Assembly (NCBI GenBank): GCA_959599615.1
Contig: CAUGKA010000006.1
Location: 1 to 28,272, forward strand
DNA: 28,272 nucleotides
Reading direction: 5' to 3'
From: an uncultured Collinsella sp.
Lineage (GTDB): Bacteria > Actinomycetota > Coriobacteriia > Coriobacteriales > Coriobacteriaceae
In this document: positions 1 to 7,294 of the stretch, one piece after another
Position numbering within the stretch: the first letter of the stretch is position 1
How the letters are laid out: the number at the start of each line of letters is the position of its first letter
Notes under the pieces: generated by a model
What the model was told of the DNA's origin: nothing
Databases searched by the model: none
The model's input: only the letters and a program-made list of their open reading frames with translations
Program-made: the position numbers and the translations under genes

Positions 1-164
1 TACCGAATTTTGGCGAGGTCTTGCCTGGCCAGGACCACGTTGTAAACGTTTATCTTTATTATGAGGGATCGGATCAGGCCGTCTACACCAATAATCTTGC
101 GAATCTGACCAAGACCAATAAGGTCACCGTTGAGTTCGCTGCTACTCCCAACGGAAACAACTAA
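1..164 (+). CDS. SipW-class surface protein, C-terminal fragment
   Basis: This is the 3' end of a gene that enters from the left edge; the reading frame starts at base 3 and stops with TAA at 162-164. About 53 residues are visible. They contain VNVYLYYEGSD followed by a final beta-rich stretch ending VEFAATPNGNN. This matches the C-terminal signature (hydrophobic strand, then EGxD, then a last strand) of the five complete SipW-dependent-class proteins in this window, so I assign it to the same family by internal comparison. Unlike most of them it has no cysteine after the EGSD. The next paralogue starts 80 bases downstream, behind a terminator-like hairpin. The N-terminal signal cannot be seen, so membership is inferred from the tail only. 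Confidence 0.6.
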   Translation, partial: PNFGEVLPGQDHVVNVYLYYEGSDQAVYTNNLANLTKTNKVTVEFAATPNGNN

Positions 165-193
165 TCAAGCGGGATGGCATATCTGCTGACTTT

Positions 194-224
194 GGGGCGG
201 GGTCTTTCGGCTCCGCCCTTTTTT
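194..224 (+). terminator. Intrinsic terminator or intercistronic attenuator
   Basis: A GGGCGG (195-200) / CCGCCC (213-218) stem, extended by weaker pairs, is followed directly by a run of six T (219-224). It lies between two surface-protein genes in the same direction and could end the first transcript or reduce read-through into the second. Confidence 0.6.
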
Positions 225-244
225 GAAAAGAAGGTAGGTGAAAG

Positions 245-1177
245 ATGAATATATGCGGAATGAAAAAACAATTCAGGATTGCAGCCATTTCGGTTGTAAT
301 GGCTGCTGTTGCACTCGGATCGGCTACGTATGCGTGGTTTGTCACCAACTCTACGGTTAAAGCAACTACAGGTAGTATTAGCGCTCAGACAAACGGAATG
401 GTTCTCCAGATTGTCTCCGGAGATATGCCCAATCATGAGGACAACCGCGAAGCGCTGACGACGGCATCTGCTGTTGGAAATCAAATCAGCCCCTCTTCAA
501 CGGATAACGCGAAGTCATGGTTTGTGCCCGCCACCTGGAGCAATACGATGGTCAGCTCTTATAAAGAAGCCAGTACCAATGAAAAGGGTCTCTACAGTCA
601 AGGTGGCAACTCGTATTACGCATTTGCGGTGGGAAACTACACCGTCTATACGGTTAAGGAAACCGGACGTGCCGATGTCTATTTGAATCCTGACAACCCC
701 TTAGTTGTTACGCCTTCAGCGGGGGCTTCGGAAAACTGGTTCAATAAGATTAAGGGATCCTTGAGGGTCGGTATTGTTGTCGACGATGACCTTAAGTTCG
801 TCTATGCTCCGACTCAGCCATCTTCTACCGAAACTGGCAACGATGTTAATGCCACCATGGGCTGGAGCTGCGTTGCTTCGGCGGGGAATACGACCCAAGT
901 AGCAAGTTACATGCACTTGTATGCCGACAATCTTGTTGACCAGCAGAATGGTAACTGGGCAGCCGCAAAAAACGGCACTCTATATGATAAGCCGGCTGGG
1001 CAAAACGGTAAGGCCATCGCCACGAATGTTGGCTATAACGGCACTCATATAAAGGTCGTCATCTGGATGGAGGGCACGGATTCAGATTGTGTAAATGTGT
1101 CCGATTTGGATGATGCCCAGAAAGCAAATCCAACGTTTAATGTCACGCTCAATTTGGTTGGCGTAGCGACTGAATAG
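245..1177 (+). CDS. SipW-dependent-class secreted surface protein
   Basis: A 310-residue exported protein. Residues about 8-30 are a basic then hydrophobic segment ending SATYAWF, the hallmark of signal peptides handled by SipW-type signal peptidases (TasA/camelysin class). The mature part is rich in Asn, Thr and Ser. It has a PSST motif, a DVYLNP strand, an LRVGIVV strand and near the C-terminus VVIWMEGTDSDC, all echoed in the paralogues at 10449-13986. The ATG at 245 is preceded by AAGGTAGGTG at good spacing; the in-frame ATG at 260 has a poorer site. A strong terminator follows at 1211. It is likely a subunit of an extracellular fibre or surface layer, but the exact role is unknown. Base composition looks more AT-rich than the four later paralogues, hinting at a different history. 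Confidence 0.8.
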   Translation: MNICGMKKQFRIAAISVVMAAVALGSATYAWFVTNSTVKATTGSISAQTNGMVLQIVSGDMPNHEDNREALTTASAVGNQISPSSTDNAKSWFVPATWSNTMVSSYKEASTNEKGLYSQGGNSYYAFAVGNYTVYTVKETGRADVYLNPDNPLVVTPSAGASENWFNKIKGSLRVGIVVDDDLKFVYAPTQPSSTETGNDVNATMGWSCVASAGNTTQVASYMHLYADNLVDQQNGNWAAAKNGTLYDKPAGQNGKAIATNVGYNGTHIKVVIWMEGTDSDCVNVSDLDDAQKANPTFNVTLNLVGVATE

Positions 1178-1210
1178 TCGGTCAAAATAATCGCAGCAGT
1201 GTAATTAAAG

Positions 1211-1250
1211 ACGAGGGCCAGTTCAATCAAGAACTGGCCCTCGTTTGTTT
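1211..1250. terminator. Strong intrinsic terminator, probably bidirectional
   Basis: A perfect 14-bp stem (1211-1224 with 1231-1244) has a 6-nt loop and is followed by TTGTTT. It sits between the surface protein ending at 1177 and the convergent methyltransferase ending at 1269, so it may end both transcripts. The plus-strand T-rich tail is better than the minus-strand one. Confidence 0.85.
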
Positions 1251-1268
1251 ATGCCAAAAGCGCTTTGG

Positions 1269-2531
1269 CTACAGCCCGTACACTTCAACCATGGCTTCTC
1301 CGATGCGATGGGGGACACCCGTGACTAGGGCATTGCCCATGCAGAAGGCTCGATGCCCATCGGTCATGCCGGTGTCCGTCCAGCCTTTTGGGAATCCCTG
1401 TAGCTGATCGAGCTCGTCGGGGACAAGGCGGCGGAAGCGACCGTCGGGGCACTCGATAACATGCTTAAAGCGGCTGGCTCCCGTGCCGCCTTCGCCCGTA
1501 AGAATCGTGCGGCTCGGCTTGTCGGTGGCGTCCGGGAAGCTCATGGCTCCCTCGGAATACGTATACGTAAAGCCCGTCTTCTTGTTGGTGCGCTCTTCGC
1601 GTTTGCTGCCCTTGAGGTAGCGCCAGTCGGGAAGCTTTTCGTCAGAGATGTAGAACTGTTCCGGAACATTCGCCTCGTCAACAAGCACATCGCCAAGTAC
1701 GCGGCGCTCGCCGTGGTAGTCCTCGGTGAAGTCGCACGTCAGAACGTGGCAGCCCTGCATGACGCCGGCGTTCTTGAACTGCGATGTCTTTTGACCAACG
1801 CCAAAGCGAGTCGAGTTCTCGTAAGGATCGGGCAGGACATCGAGCTCGGCCATTTCGTCAGGATAGATGGCGGGGAAGGCCTTCGCCATAACGCCGTTGT
1901 GCATGCGATCGGTAAGCTCGACCTTGCCGGCGTTCTTCTCGCAGAAGATATAAACGCGCTTGCGGCGCTGGGGAAACCCGTATTCCGCAGAGTTGACTAC
2001 ACGCCATTCGACGGTGTAATCGAGATCGGCGAGGCAGCTCAAGATGATGGCGAAGTCACGACCGCGTTGAGATGCAGGCGACTTGAGCAAACGGTCAACA
2101 TTCTCAAAGAGGCCGAAGCGGGGCTTCTTCATCTCGAGGAAGTGATAGATGTCCCACCACAGGACACCCTTCTTGCCCTCGATGCCGTGCGCTTGATTGA
2201 GCGGACGTGCAACAGAGTAGTCCTGGCAAGGGAAGCCGCCGACGACCATTTGCACGTCGGGGATTTCAATTTCGCCGGCCTCAGCTTGCTCCAAAACCTT
2301 ATTGATATCTTCATTGACTACGGAATCTTCGCCAAAGCGGTCCATGTAGCAACGTGCCGCAAACTGGCGAGACTTGGTTCCGGGCGGCTCCCACTGGTTG
2401 GCCCAAATGGTATGGAAGGGGCCGGCGGGCTTCATGAAAAACTCGGGATGACGCGGGTCGGCATAGCCTTCAAGACCCAGACGAAATCCGCCGACGCCCG
2501 CAAAAAGCTCGGCAATGTTAATCTCAGACAC
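1269..2531 (-). CDS. DNA (cytosine-5) methyltransferase of a Sau3AI-like R-M system
   Basis: Transfers a methyl group from AdoMet to cytosine C5 in the restriction site, protecting host DNA from the divergently encoded endonuclease. Motifs in order: motif I AELFAGVGGFRLGLE (residues 7-21), motif IV GGFPCQDYS with catalytic Cys102, motif VI FENVDRLL, motif VIII EYGFPQRRKRVYIF, and a C-terminal GNALVTGVP motif X. The stretch CQDYSVA followed by GKKGVLWW resembles M.Sau3AI-type enzymes, which modify GATC; the site is therefore inferred. The reading frame is open upstream to 2687, but a GTG at 2531 preceded by GGAG, immediately before motif I, is the better start (420 residues). The start lies 141 bp from the start of the divergent nuclease gene. 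Confidence 0.9.
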   Translation of the reverse strand: MSEINIAELFAGVGGFRLGLEGYADPRHPEFFMKPAGPFHTIWANQWEPPGTKSRQFAARCYMDRFGEDSVVNEDINKVLEQAEAGEIEIPDVQMVVGGFPCQDYSVARPLNQAHGIEGKKGVLWWDIYHFLEMKKPRFGLFENVDRLLKSPASQRGRDFAIILSCLADLDYTVEWRVVNSAEYGFPQRRKRVYIFCEKNAGKVELTDRMHNGVMAKAFPAIYPDEMAELDVLPDPYENSTRFGVGQKTSQFKNAGVMQGCHVLTCDFTEDYHGERRVLGDVLVDEANVPEQFYISDEKLPDWRYLKGSKREERTNKKTGFTYTYSEGAMSFPDATDKPSRTILTGEGGTGASRFKHVIECPDGRFRRLVPDELDQLQGFPKGWTDTGMTDGHRAFCMGNALVTGVPHRIGEAMVEVYGL

Positions 2532-2672
2532 GTTTCTCCAATCGCTGCTGTGTCCGTTTATGGTGCTCACAACAATAACCGATCGAGCGGACAAGATCAA
2601 GACCTCAATTTCATGGAGGAATATGCTGCCCTGAACTACCATGAGGTTAACTGCGACGTTCGGAGGTACCCC
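2532..2672. promoter_or_regulatory. Divergent control region of the R-M pair
   Basis: This 141-bp stretch separates the GTG of the methyltransferase (minus strand) from the ATG of the endonuclease (plus strand). It must contain both start signals: GGAG before the GTG and CGGAGG before the ATG are visible. It contains GATC sites (for example at 2581), the predicted recognition sequence. I could not pick convincing -35/-10 pairs and saw no separate controller (C protein) gene. Confidence 0.4.
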
Positions 2673-4178
2673 ATGTCCAAGAAGCACCTCGACTTCAAGC
2701 GCATGCTTGACGATACCGATTTTTCTGACCCCTCAAGTATCGAGCGCTACGCTGCCAATCTCGACGGGATGACTTTTCGCGATATCCTCGAGCTCGGTAT
2801 TGCGCCGGAAGGGGAGAGTGCGCCCAAGGACTTTGGTTCCAAGAAGTATAAGGGCGGTATGGGCACTCTTATCGAGGAGCGATACTTTGGCTACAAGGCC
2901 AACAGCGATGATCGACCGGATTTTCCCGAGGCGGGCGTCGAGCTCAAGGCTACGTGCTTTGATGTGCTCAAGGATGGTCGCAAATCCGCCGGTGAACGTC
3001 TTGTCTTGACGATGATTCCCTACGACCGTCCCGTTTCTCTCGACTATGAAAGTTCGCATCTCAAGACCAAGCTCAGCAATATCCTGCTGATTTACTACGG
3101 CCGCGATCGTTCCATCGATAAATACGACCAGCGCATTGAGCGCGCGGTCATGGTTCGTCTGCCCGAAGAGGACATGAAGATCATTCGAGCCGACTACGAG
3201 AAGATCATTTCGTACATTCAGGATGGTCGCGCGGACGAGCTATCGGAGGGCATGACCACCTACTTGGGCGCCTGCACAAAGGGTGCAACCGAAGCGACGA
3301 TGTGGGTTGACCAGTATTACGAGTATTTCAATACCGATACGGGTGAGATTGAACGTCGTCGCGCAAAGCGTCGCGCTTTTTCACTCAAGCGCTCGTACAT
3401 GGACTATGTACTTCACACCTATGTTCTCGGTGCCCCGCGTGTCGGCGAGAGCATCGTTCAGGCTGGCGACGAGTCCGTTGATTTCGAAAGCTATGTAACT
3501 GGACTTATCGAGCGACACTATGGCGAAACCGATCGCCAGATTGCGGAGCAGTACGGCCTGGAGTATACGGGCAACAAAGCGCAATGGACAACGCTCGTTT
3601 ATCGCATGCTCGGCATTAAAAGTAACGCCGCTGAGGAGTTCGTTAAGGCTGGGATTAACGTCCGCGCTTGTCGCGTTAATAAGAGGGGACACATCGAGCA
3701 GGCAATGTCTTTCCCTCCGTTTGAGTTTAAGCAGTTAATCAACGAGGATTGGGAAACGTCTTCCTTTCGTGCACGCCTTGAGACCAGCCGTTTCTTCTTC
3801 GTCGTGTTCCGTGAGGACCACGAGGGGGAGTGGCGCCTTGACCGCTGCCTATTCTGGGCAATGCCGGCAAACGAAATCGAGGGCCCCGCAAAGGCTTGCT
3901 GGGATGAGACGCGAAAGGTCATTCGCGAGGGCGTTGAGCTCAATCCGTATCGGGATGCAAGCGGAAAGCTCAAAGTGACCAACAACCTACCCGGCATGGC
4001 CGACAATCCAATCGTTCACGTTCGTCCACATACGTCGAAAGCTGCGTACAGATTCGCCGATGGAACTGAAGTCGGCGATATTACGAGGAACGCCTACGAG
4101 CTGCCCGACGGACGCTGGATGACCAAGCAATCGTTCTGGTTCAACAAGGGCTATCTGGAACATATTCTGGGGCTGTAG
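2673..4178 (+). CDS. Sau3AI/MutH-family type II restriction endonuclease
   Basis: A 501-residue endonuclease predicted to cut unmethylated GATC-type sites. The N-terminal domain shows the MutH/Sau3AI core: KGGMGTLIEERYFGYK (residues 60-75), then Asp83, Glu90 and Lys92 in DFPEAGVELK. The spacing Glu69-Asp83-Glu90-x-Lys92 equals that of the MutH active site (Glu56, Asp70, Glu77, Lys79). The length is close to Sau3AI, which has a second MutH-like domain acting as an effector; residues beyond about 250 probably form it. The frame is open far upstream, but the ATG at 2673 has CGGAGG at good spacing and lies just before the conserved part. It is divergent from its methyltransferase. Family assignment is firm; GATC specificity is inferred. 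Confidence 0.88.
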   Translation: MSKKHLDFKRMLDDTDFSDPSSIERYAANLDGMTFRDILELGIAPEGESAPKDFGSKKYKGGMGTLIEERYFGYKANSDDRPDFPEAGVELKATCFDVLKDGRKSAGERLVLTMIPYDRPVSLDYESSHLKTKLSNILLIYYGRDRSIDKYDQRIERAVMVRLPEEDMKIIRADYEKIISYIQDGRADELSEGMTTYLGACTKGATEATMWVDQYYEYFNTDTGEIERRRAKRRAFSLKRSYMDYVLHTYVLGAPRVGESIVQAGDESVDFESYVTGLIERHYGETDRQIAEQYGLEYTGNKAQWTTLVYRMLGIKSNAAEEFVKAGINVRACRVNKRGHIEQAMSFPPFEFKQLINEDWETSSFRARLETSRFFFVVFREDHEGEWRLDRCLFWAMPANEIEGPAKACWDETRKVIREGVELNPYRDASGKLKVTNNLPGMADNPIVHVRPHTSKAAYRFADGTEVGDITRNAYELPDGRWMTKQSFWFNKGYLEHILGL

Positions 4179-4211
4179 CCTTCGAGTCGGCAATTCAACT
4201 ACCTACGCATG

Positions 4212-4247
4212 CTCGATTTTCGAGGATAACTGGACTCGATTTTCGAG
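4212..4247. repeat. Two direct copies of a 13-bp palindrome
   Basis: The sequence CTCGATTTTCGAG occurs at 4212-4224 and again at 4235-4247, 23 bp apart start to start, about two helix turns. Each copy is an inverted repeat (CTCGA/TCGAG around TTT). It lies in the 76-bp gap between the convergent endonuclease and DUF5710 genes. It could be a repeated intergenic element, a protein-binding site pair or a weak terminator; T-runs are short. Confidence 0.6.
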
Positions 4248-4254
4248 TTTTGCC

Positions 4255-4953
4255 CTACAGGTAAATCCCCTCGCACAGGGTCTTGTGGAACTGGGTGTGG
4301 TGGTCGCGGGCCCAGGTGAAGAGCGCCTGGTCAAAGTTGCTCTGACTGGTGGGGATGCCGTAGACGCCGGCGACATCCACGCGCACGAACTCCAGCGCGG
4401 GCAGCTTGTTGATGGTCGTGAGCGCAAACGGCGACGTGGGCTCCTCGAACAGGTAATGGCTGCCTTGCAGCGCGCCACAGGCGGTGCAGGTGCTGGCGAG
4501 CGATACGGTTTTGGTGGTGCGCGACGTTACGGGCTTGTAGCCGCAGCGCTCGCGCAGGTAGTCGCGGATCTTGGCCGGCACGCAGCCCAGCGCGGGAACG
4601 ATGGCTATGGCGTTGGCGCGGGCGGTGTCGATCGCGATGTGGCCCGCGTCGTCCATGGCGGGCGCAGCGCCGGGCGCGGCCTTGCTGCCCGAGTCCTCGG
4701 CCAACCGATACGGAATGCCAAAGGCCGCGACCGTCGTCTGCTCGTGGCACTTCCAACATTCGCGCTTGCCAAGCACCAGATAGATGTAGGGCGCGCTGGG
4801 GTTGGAACGATCCACGCCGGGCAGCCACGCGGCAAAGGGCTCGGGGTTGACGCCATCGGGCACGTACCAGATCTTCTTGACCCGGTCCCACTTGGCGCCC
4901 AGGGCCTTGGCCTGGTCTTTGTGCGAAAAGGGAACATCGAGCTCGGTGCGCAT
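4255..4953 (-). CDS. DUF5710-domain protein with split zinc ribbon
   Basis: A 232-residue soluble protein of unknown function. Residues 1-45 (VPFSHKDQAKALGAKWD, then KKIWYVPDG) match the DUF5710 pattern, a small domain often found in primase-like or mobile-element proteins. Two CxxC pairs, Cys66/Cys69 (CWKC) and Cys156/Cys159 (CTAC), could bind one zinc ion although 90 residues apart. The C-terminal part (GVYGIPTSQSNFDQALFTWA) has no motif I recognise. The frame is open to 5145, but the ATG at 4953 has AAAGGAG upstream and begins the conserved domain. It faces the endonuclease gene and is not obviously part of that operon. Catalysis cannot be inferred. Confidence 0.75.
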   Translation of the reverse strand: MRTELDVPFSHKDQAKALGAKWDRVKKIWYVPDGVNPEPFAAWLPGVDRSNPSAPYIYLVLGKRECWKCHEQTTVAAFGIPYRLAEDSGSKAAPGAAPAMDDAGHIAIDTARANAIAIVPALGCVPAKIRDYLRERCGYKPVTSRTTKTVSLASTCTACGALQGSHYLFEEPTSPFALTTINKLPALEFVRVDVAGVYGIPTSQSNFDQALFTWARDHHTQFHKTLCEGIYL

Positions 4954-5355
4954 GGCGGCTCCTTTGTGCGGCTTGCGGTGCATGTGCTCCAAGGATACCC
5001 CAGCGGCGGACGTCCGATGCATGCCGACGGAATTGCTGATGTTCTTGCTGTTGGCCGCGGCTGTTTGCGAACGCGACGGTGCCGTTGGGGCATTGCTATA
5101 AGTCAGCAAATGAGCAATTTGGCCGTCCAAGCAGTCGCAAAGCAAAATGGAAGTCCCGCGCCGTCAAGCAGTTTTGCCACTGCTGCACTACATAACCACA
5201 GTTAAACGCGGCAATTCGCTCTTGTACAGTCTTAACCGTGATCACACGTCATTAGTAGCTCAGAGGTTAGGGCGGTGACTGAATGGCTCGGTACAAAGGC
5301 GAGAATAGGCCATGGGAAGGAGCCTCTCGGCTGCTCGCAAATCCGGCGCGCGGAC
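4954..5355. other. About 400 bp with no supported gene
   Basis: This stretch holds the upstream region of the DUF5710 gene, including its AAAGGAG site, and the left flank of the integrative-element debris. A D-arm-like string at about 5254-5272 resembles a tRNA 5' half, but no anticodon or T arm follows. Open frames here have no ribosome site or recognisable motif. Confidence 0.5.
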
Positions 5356-5521
5356 GTGAAGGTGTGCGAGACCCCCTAAGCACGTGGCCGAGATTGGCGG
5401 GTGGAGCCTGCGCCAAGTCCAGAAGTGGTGTGCGGACGGGACGCTCCCCGCGATGATGATCGGCGGCACCTGGGCGATCAGCGGGCAGAAAATCTGCGAC
5501 ATGCTCGGCATTGAGGACTAG
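5356..5521 (+). pseudogene. Excisionase-like helix-turn-helix gene, apparently frameshifted
   Basis: From 5360 to the TAG at 5519-5521 one frame reads KHVAEIGGWSLRQVQKW, then GTLPAMMIGGTWAISGQKI, the pattern of a small MerR/excisionase-type HTH that directs DNA binding for integration or excision. The N-terminal VKVCETP that would normally precede KHVAEIGG is in another frame (GTG at 5356). The two join only if one C is removed from the run of five C at 5372-5376. The simplest reading is a 1-bp insertion that killed the gene; a sequencing error or programmed slippage is possible. A GTG at 5384 could start a shortened 45-residue version. It is followed 2 bp later by a small ORF and a primase fragment, an order typical of integrative elements. 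Confidence 0.5.
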
Positions 5522-5523
5522 CG

Positions 5524-5694
5524 ATGCCTATGGAAGCATTCAAGGAAAATGACACCGGTGACCGTATACTTGGCGGCGGGGCCACCGGCGGCGAGTGGAC
5601 AGGCCGGGGGCCTGTCGTGGCTGCATCTTACAGCTCGGTCACGGGGAGCGCCGCCTCGCAGCTCGATTGCGGGGTGAGCCAGCATGAACGATAA
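5524..5694 (+). CDS. Small hypothetical protein in element debris
   Basis: A 56-residue ORF begins 2 bp after the HTH stop and overlaps the start of the next ORF by 11 bp, the tight packing of a small mobile-element operon. It is Gly/Ala/Ser-rich (MPMEAFKENDTGDRILGGG at the N-terminus) with no membrane segment or known motif. There is no clear ribosome site, so translation could be coupled to the upstream frame. It may be part of a degraded larger gene. Confidence 0.3.
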   Translation: MPMEAFKENDTGDRILGGGATGGEWTGRGPVVAASYSSVTGSAASQLDCGVSQHER

Positions 5695-5932
5695 GGAGAA
5701 GGCCGACTTGGCGTTCCTCTCTATGGAGCCGCCCAAGAACTACGAGACTTGGAAGAACATCGGCATCAGCTACGAGGCCGCTGGAGGCGACCACGACACG
5801 TTCCTTAGCTGGTGCTCCCACGACCCCGAGAAGTACGACGAGGCCGTTACCCGCAAGCTCTTCGAGCATGTGGACGAGGGCGGTAGGATCACGGCGGGCA
5901 CGCTCTTCTGGCATGCGGCGAACGCAGGCTGA
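5684..5932 (+). pseudogene. Primase C-terminal (PriCT_2-like) domain remnant
   Basis: The 82 residues contain YETWKNIGISYEAAGG, FLSWCSHDPEKYDE, and RITAGTLFWHAANAG, which follow the PriCT_2 pattern (W, then Gly-Gly, F..W, GTLF..A). This domain normally lies after the catalytic primase domain in plasmid, phage or integrative-element replication proteins. Here no primase or helicase part is present on either side. Sequence after the TGA at 5930-5932 stays open in the same frame to 6122 and has coding-like character (LPYLEQAIKQIEAK), so the TGA may be an inactivating change. I read it as a decayed fragment. It could alternatively be a short stand-alone protein, since ATG 5684 is well placed. Confidence 0.55.
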
Positions 5933-6217
5933 AAGAGCACGGGCGACCATACAAGCGGAGCGCTTTGCACGGCCTCCGGCGGCCAGGACCTCTCCGGATT
6001 GCCGTACTTGGAGCAGGCGATCAAGCAAATCGAGGCCAAGGCGTTTTACCTGCACTTCTGCTGTTTACGGGAAGCAAACAGCCGTTCGGTGACGTTTTCA
6101 AGCTCAGGTCTCCAATCCCTCTGATTGCTGCTAATCTATAAAGTTAGCGAGTTGAATTCTTTTCGAGTTTGTGACGCTCGCATACGGTCATTCTAGGACG
6201 CCGAAGGGGTGATTGCG
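5933..6217. other. Element debris and methyltransferase upstream region
   Basis: The first part continues the primase-remnant frame up to 6122. A 7-bp hairpin (GCTGTTT 6060-6066 with AAACAGC 6076-6082) lies inside. After 6125 the DNA turns AT-rich, with a TATAAA at about 6137 that could be a -10 element for the methyltransferase; I saw no good -35. No other gene is supported. Confidence 0.4.
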
Positions 6218-7294
6218 ATGAGCGTTGATAGTTCCACGGAGGATAAGGCTCAGAGCGCCTCCATTGGTGCTGTGGATTTGTTTTGCGGGGTCGGGGGCCT
6301 GACCTACGGTTTACGCACCGCTGGCATCGATGTGGTGGCTGGGTTTGACCTCGATTCCTCTTGCCAGTACGCCTACGATGCGAACAACGGCAAGGACAAG
6401 TTCATCTGCAAGAACATCGCCGAGGTCACCGGGGAGGAAGTCAAGGAGCTCCTGAAGGACTTTGACATCAAAGTCTTGGTAGGGTGCGCTCCTTGCCAGC
6501 CCTTCTCGAAGCACCGCAAGGACAAGAAGCATCGCGAGAAGCACAAGGACTGGGGGTTGCTTGCGCAGTTTGGGAGGCTTGTACGTGAAGTGCAGCCAGA
6601 TTACGTGTCCATGGAGAACGTGCCCGAGCTCGAGAAGGAGAGCATCTTCTCTGGTTTCTTGAACACGCTTAAGGAGTCCGGATACTCGGTGGAATACAGC
6701 GTCGTAAAGGCTGAGGAGTACGGTGTGCCCCAGCATCGGCGGCGATTGATTCTGCTAGCTTCTAGAAATGGGTCCATCAGCTTGATTGACCCTACGAATG
6801 ATAACGCTCATGCTGTTACGGTTCGGCAGGCAATAGGTGCGCTGCCTGCCGTGAGCGCTGGCGGCTCTTGCAGGGGGGACTCTCTGCAAACGGCGTCGGC
6901 GCTATCAGAACTAAACTTGAAGCGCATTAAGGCTTCGACGCCTAATGGCACGTGGCGAGATTGGCCTGAGGATCTGAGGCTTGATTGTCATAAAAAGGCT
7001 GCTGGCCAAACGTACCCTGCGGTCTACGGGAGGATGGCTTGGGACGAGACGTCCCCAACTATAACTACGCAGTTCTATATGTACGGTACGGGCCGGTTTG
7101 GGCATCCAGAGCAAAATCGAGCCCTAACCTTGCGTGAGGGTGCCGTCTTGCAGAGCTTCCCGCAGGATTACAAGTTCATTAGGCCTGGCGAGAAGATCAG
7201 CAAGAAAGCTGTGGCACGGCATATTGGAAACGCCGTGCCACCAAAGCTCGGCGAAGCGGTTGGCAAAAGCATAATTGCCGCTTGCGTACACTAG
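6218..7294 (+). CDS. DNA (cytosine-5) methyltransferase of a HEPN/DUF262 cassette
   Basis: A 358-residue C5-cytosine methyltransferase with all key motifs: motif I VDLFCGVGGLTYGL (residues 19-32), motif IV GCAPCQPFS with catalytic Cys93, motif VI MENVPEL, motif VIII EYGVPQHRRRLIL, and motif X GNAVPPKLG near the C-terminus. The target is unknown; the recognition region (about 200-290) is not one I can read. GTG 6209 is possible, but ATG 6218 with GAAGGGG nine bases upstream is better. It converges on the HEPN gene, their stop codons sharing CTAG at 7291-7294. No restriction enzyme of ordinary type is adjacent, so it probably marks self DNA for the HEPN/DUF262 pair. It is clearly different from the methyltransferase at 1269. 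Confidence 0.92.
   Translation: MSVDSSTEDKAQSASIGAVDLFCGVGGLTYGLRTAGIDVVAGFDLDSSCQYAYDANNGKDKFICKNIAEVTGEEVKELLKDFDIKVLVGCAPCQPFSKHRKDKKHREKHKDWGLLAQFGRLVREVQPDYVSMENVPELEKESIFSGFLNTLKESGYSVEYSVVKAEEYGVPQHRRRLILLASRNGSISLIDPTNDNAHAVTVRQAIGALPAVSAGGSCRGDSLQTASALSELNLKRIKASTPNGTWRDWPEDLRLDCHKKAAGQTYPAVYGRMAWDETSPTITTQFYMYGTGRFGHPEQNRALTLREGAVLQSFPQDYKFIRPGEKISKKAVARHIGNAVPPKLGEAVGKSIIAACVH

Noticed and set aside
1461..2672. Long plus-strand open frame upstream of the endonuclease start
   Set aside because: It is antisense to the methyltransferase, whose motifs are unmistakable. The endonuclease has a strong ribosome site at its own ATG (2673), so the extension is not coding.
5250..5290. tRNA-like D-arm string (TAGCTCAGAGGTTAGGGCG)
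   Set aside because: No matching acceptor stem, anticodon arm or T arm follows, so it is not a tRNA gene. It might be a chance match or a tiny att remnant, but nothing more can be supported.
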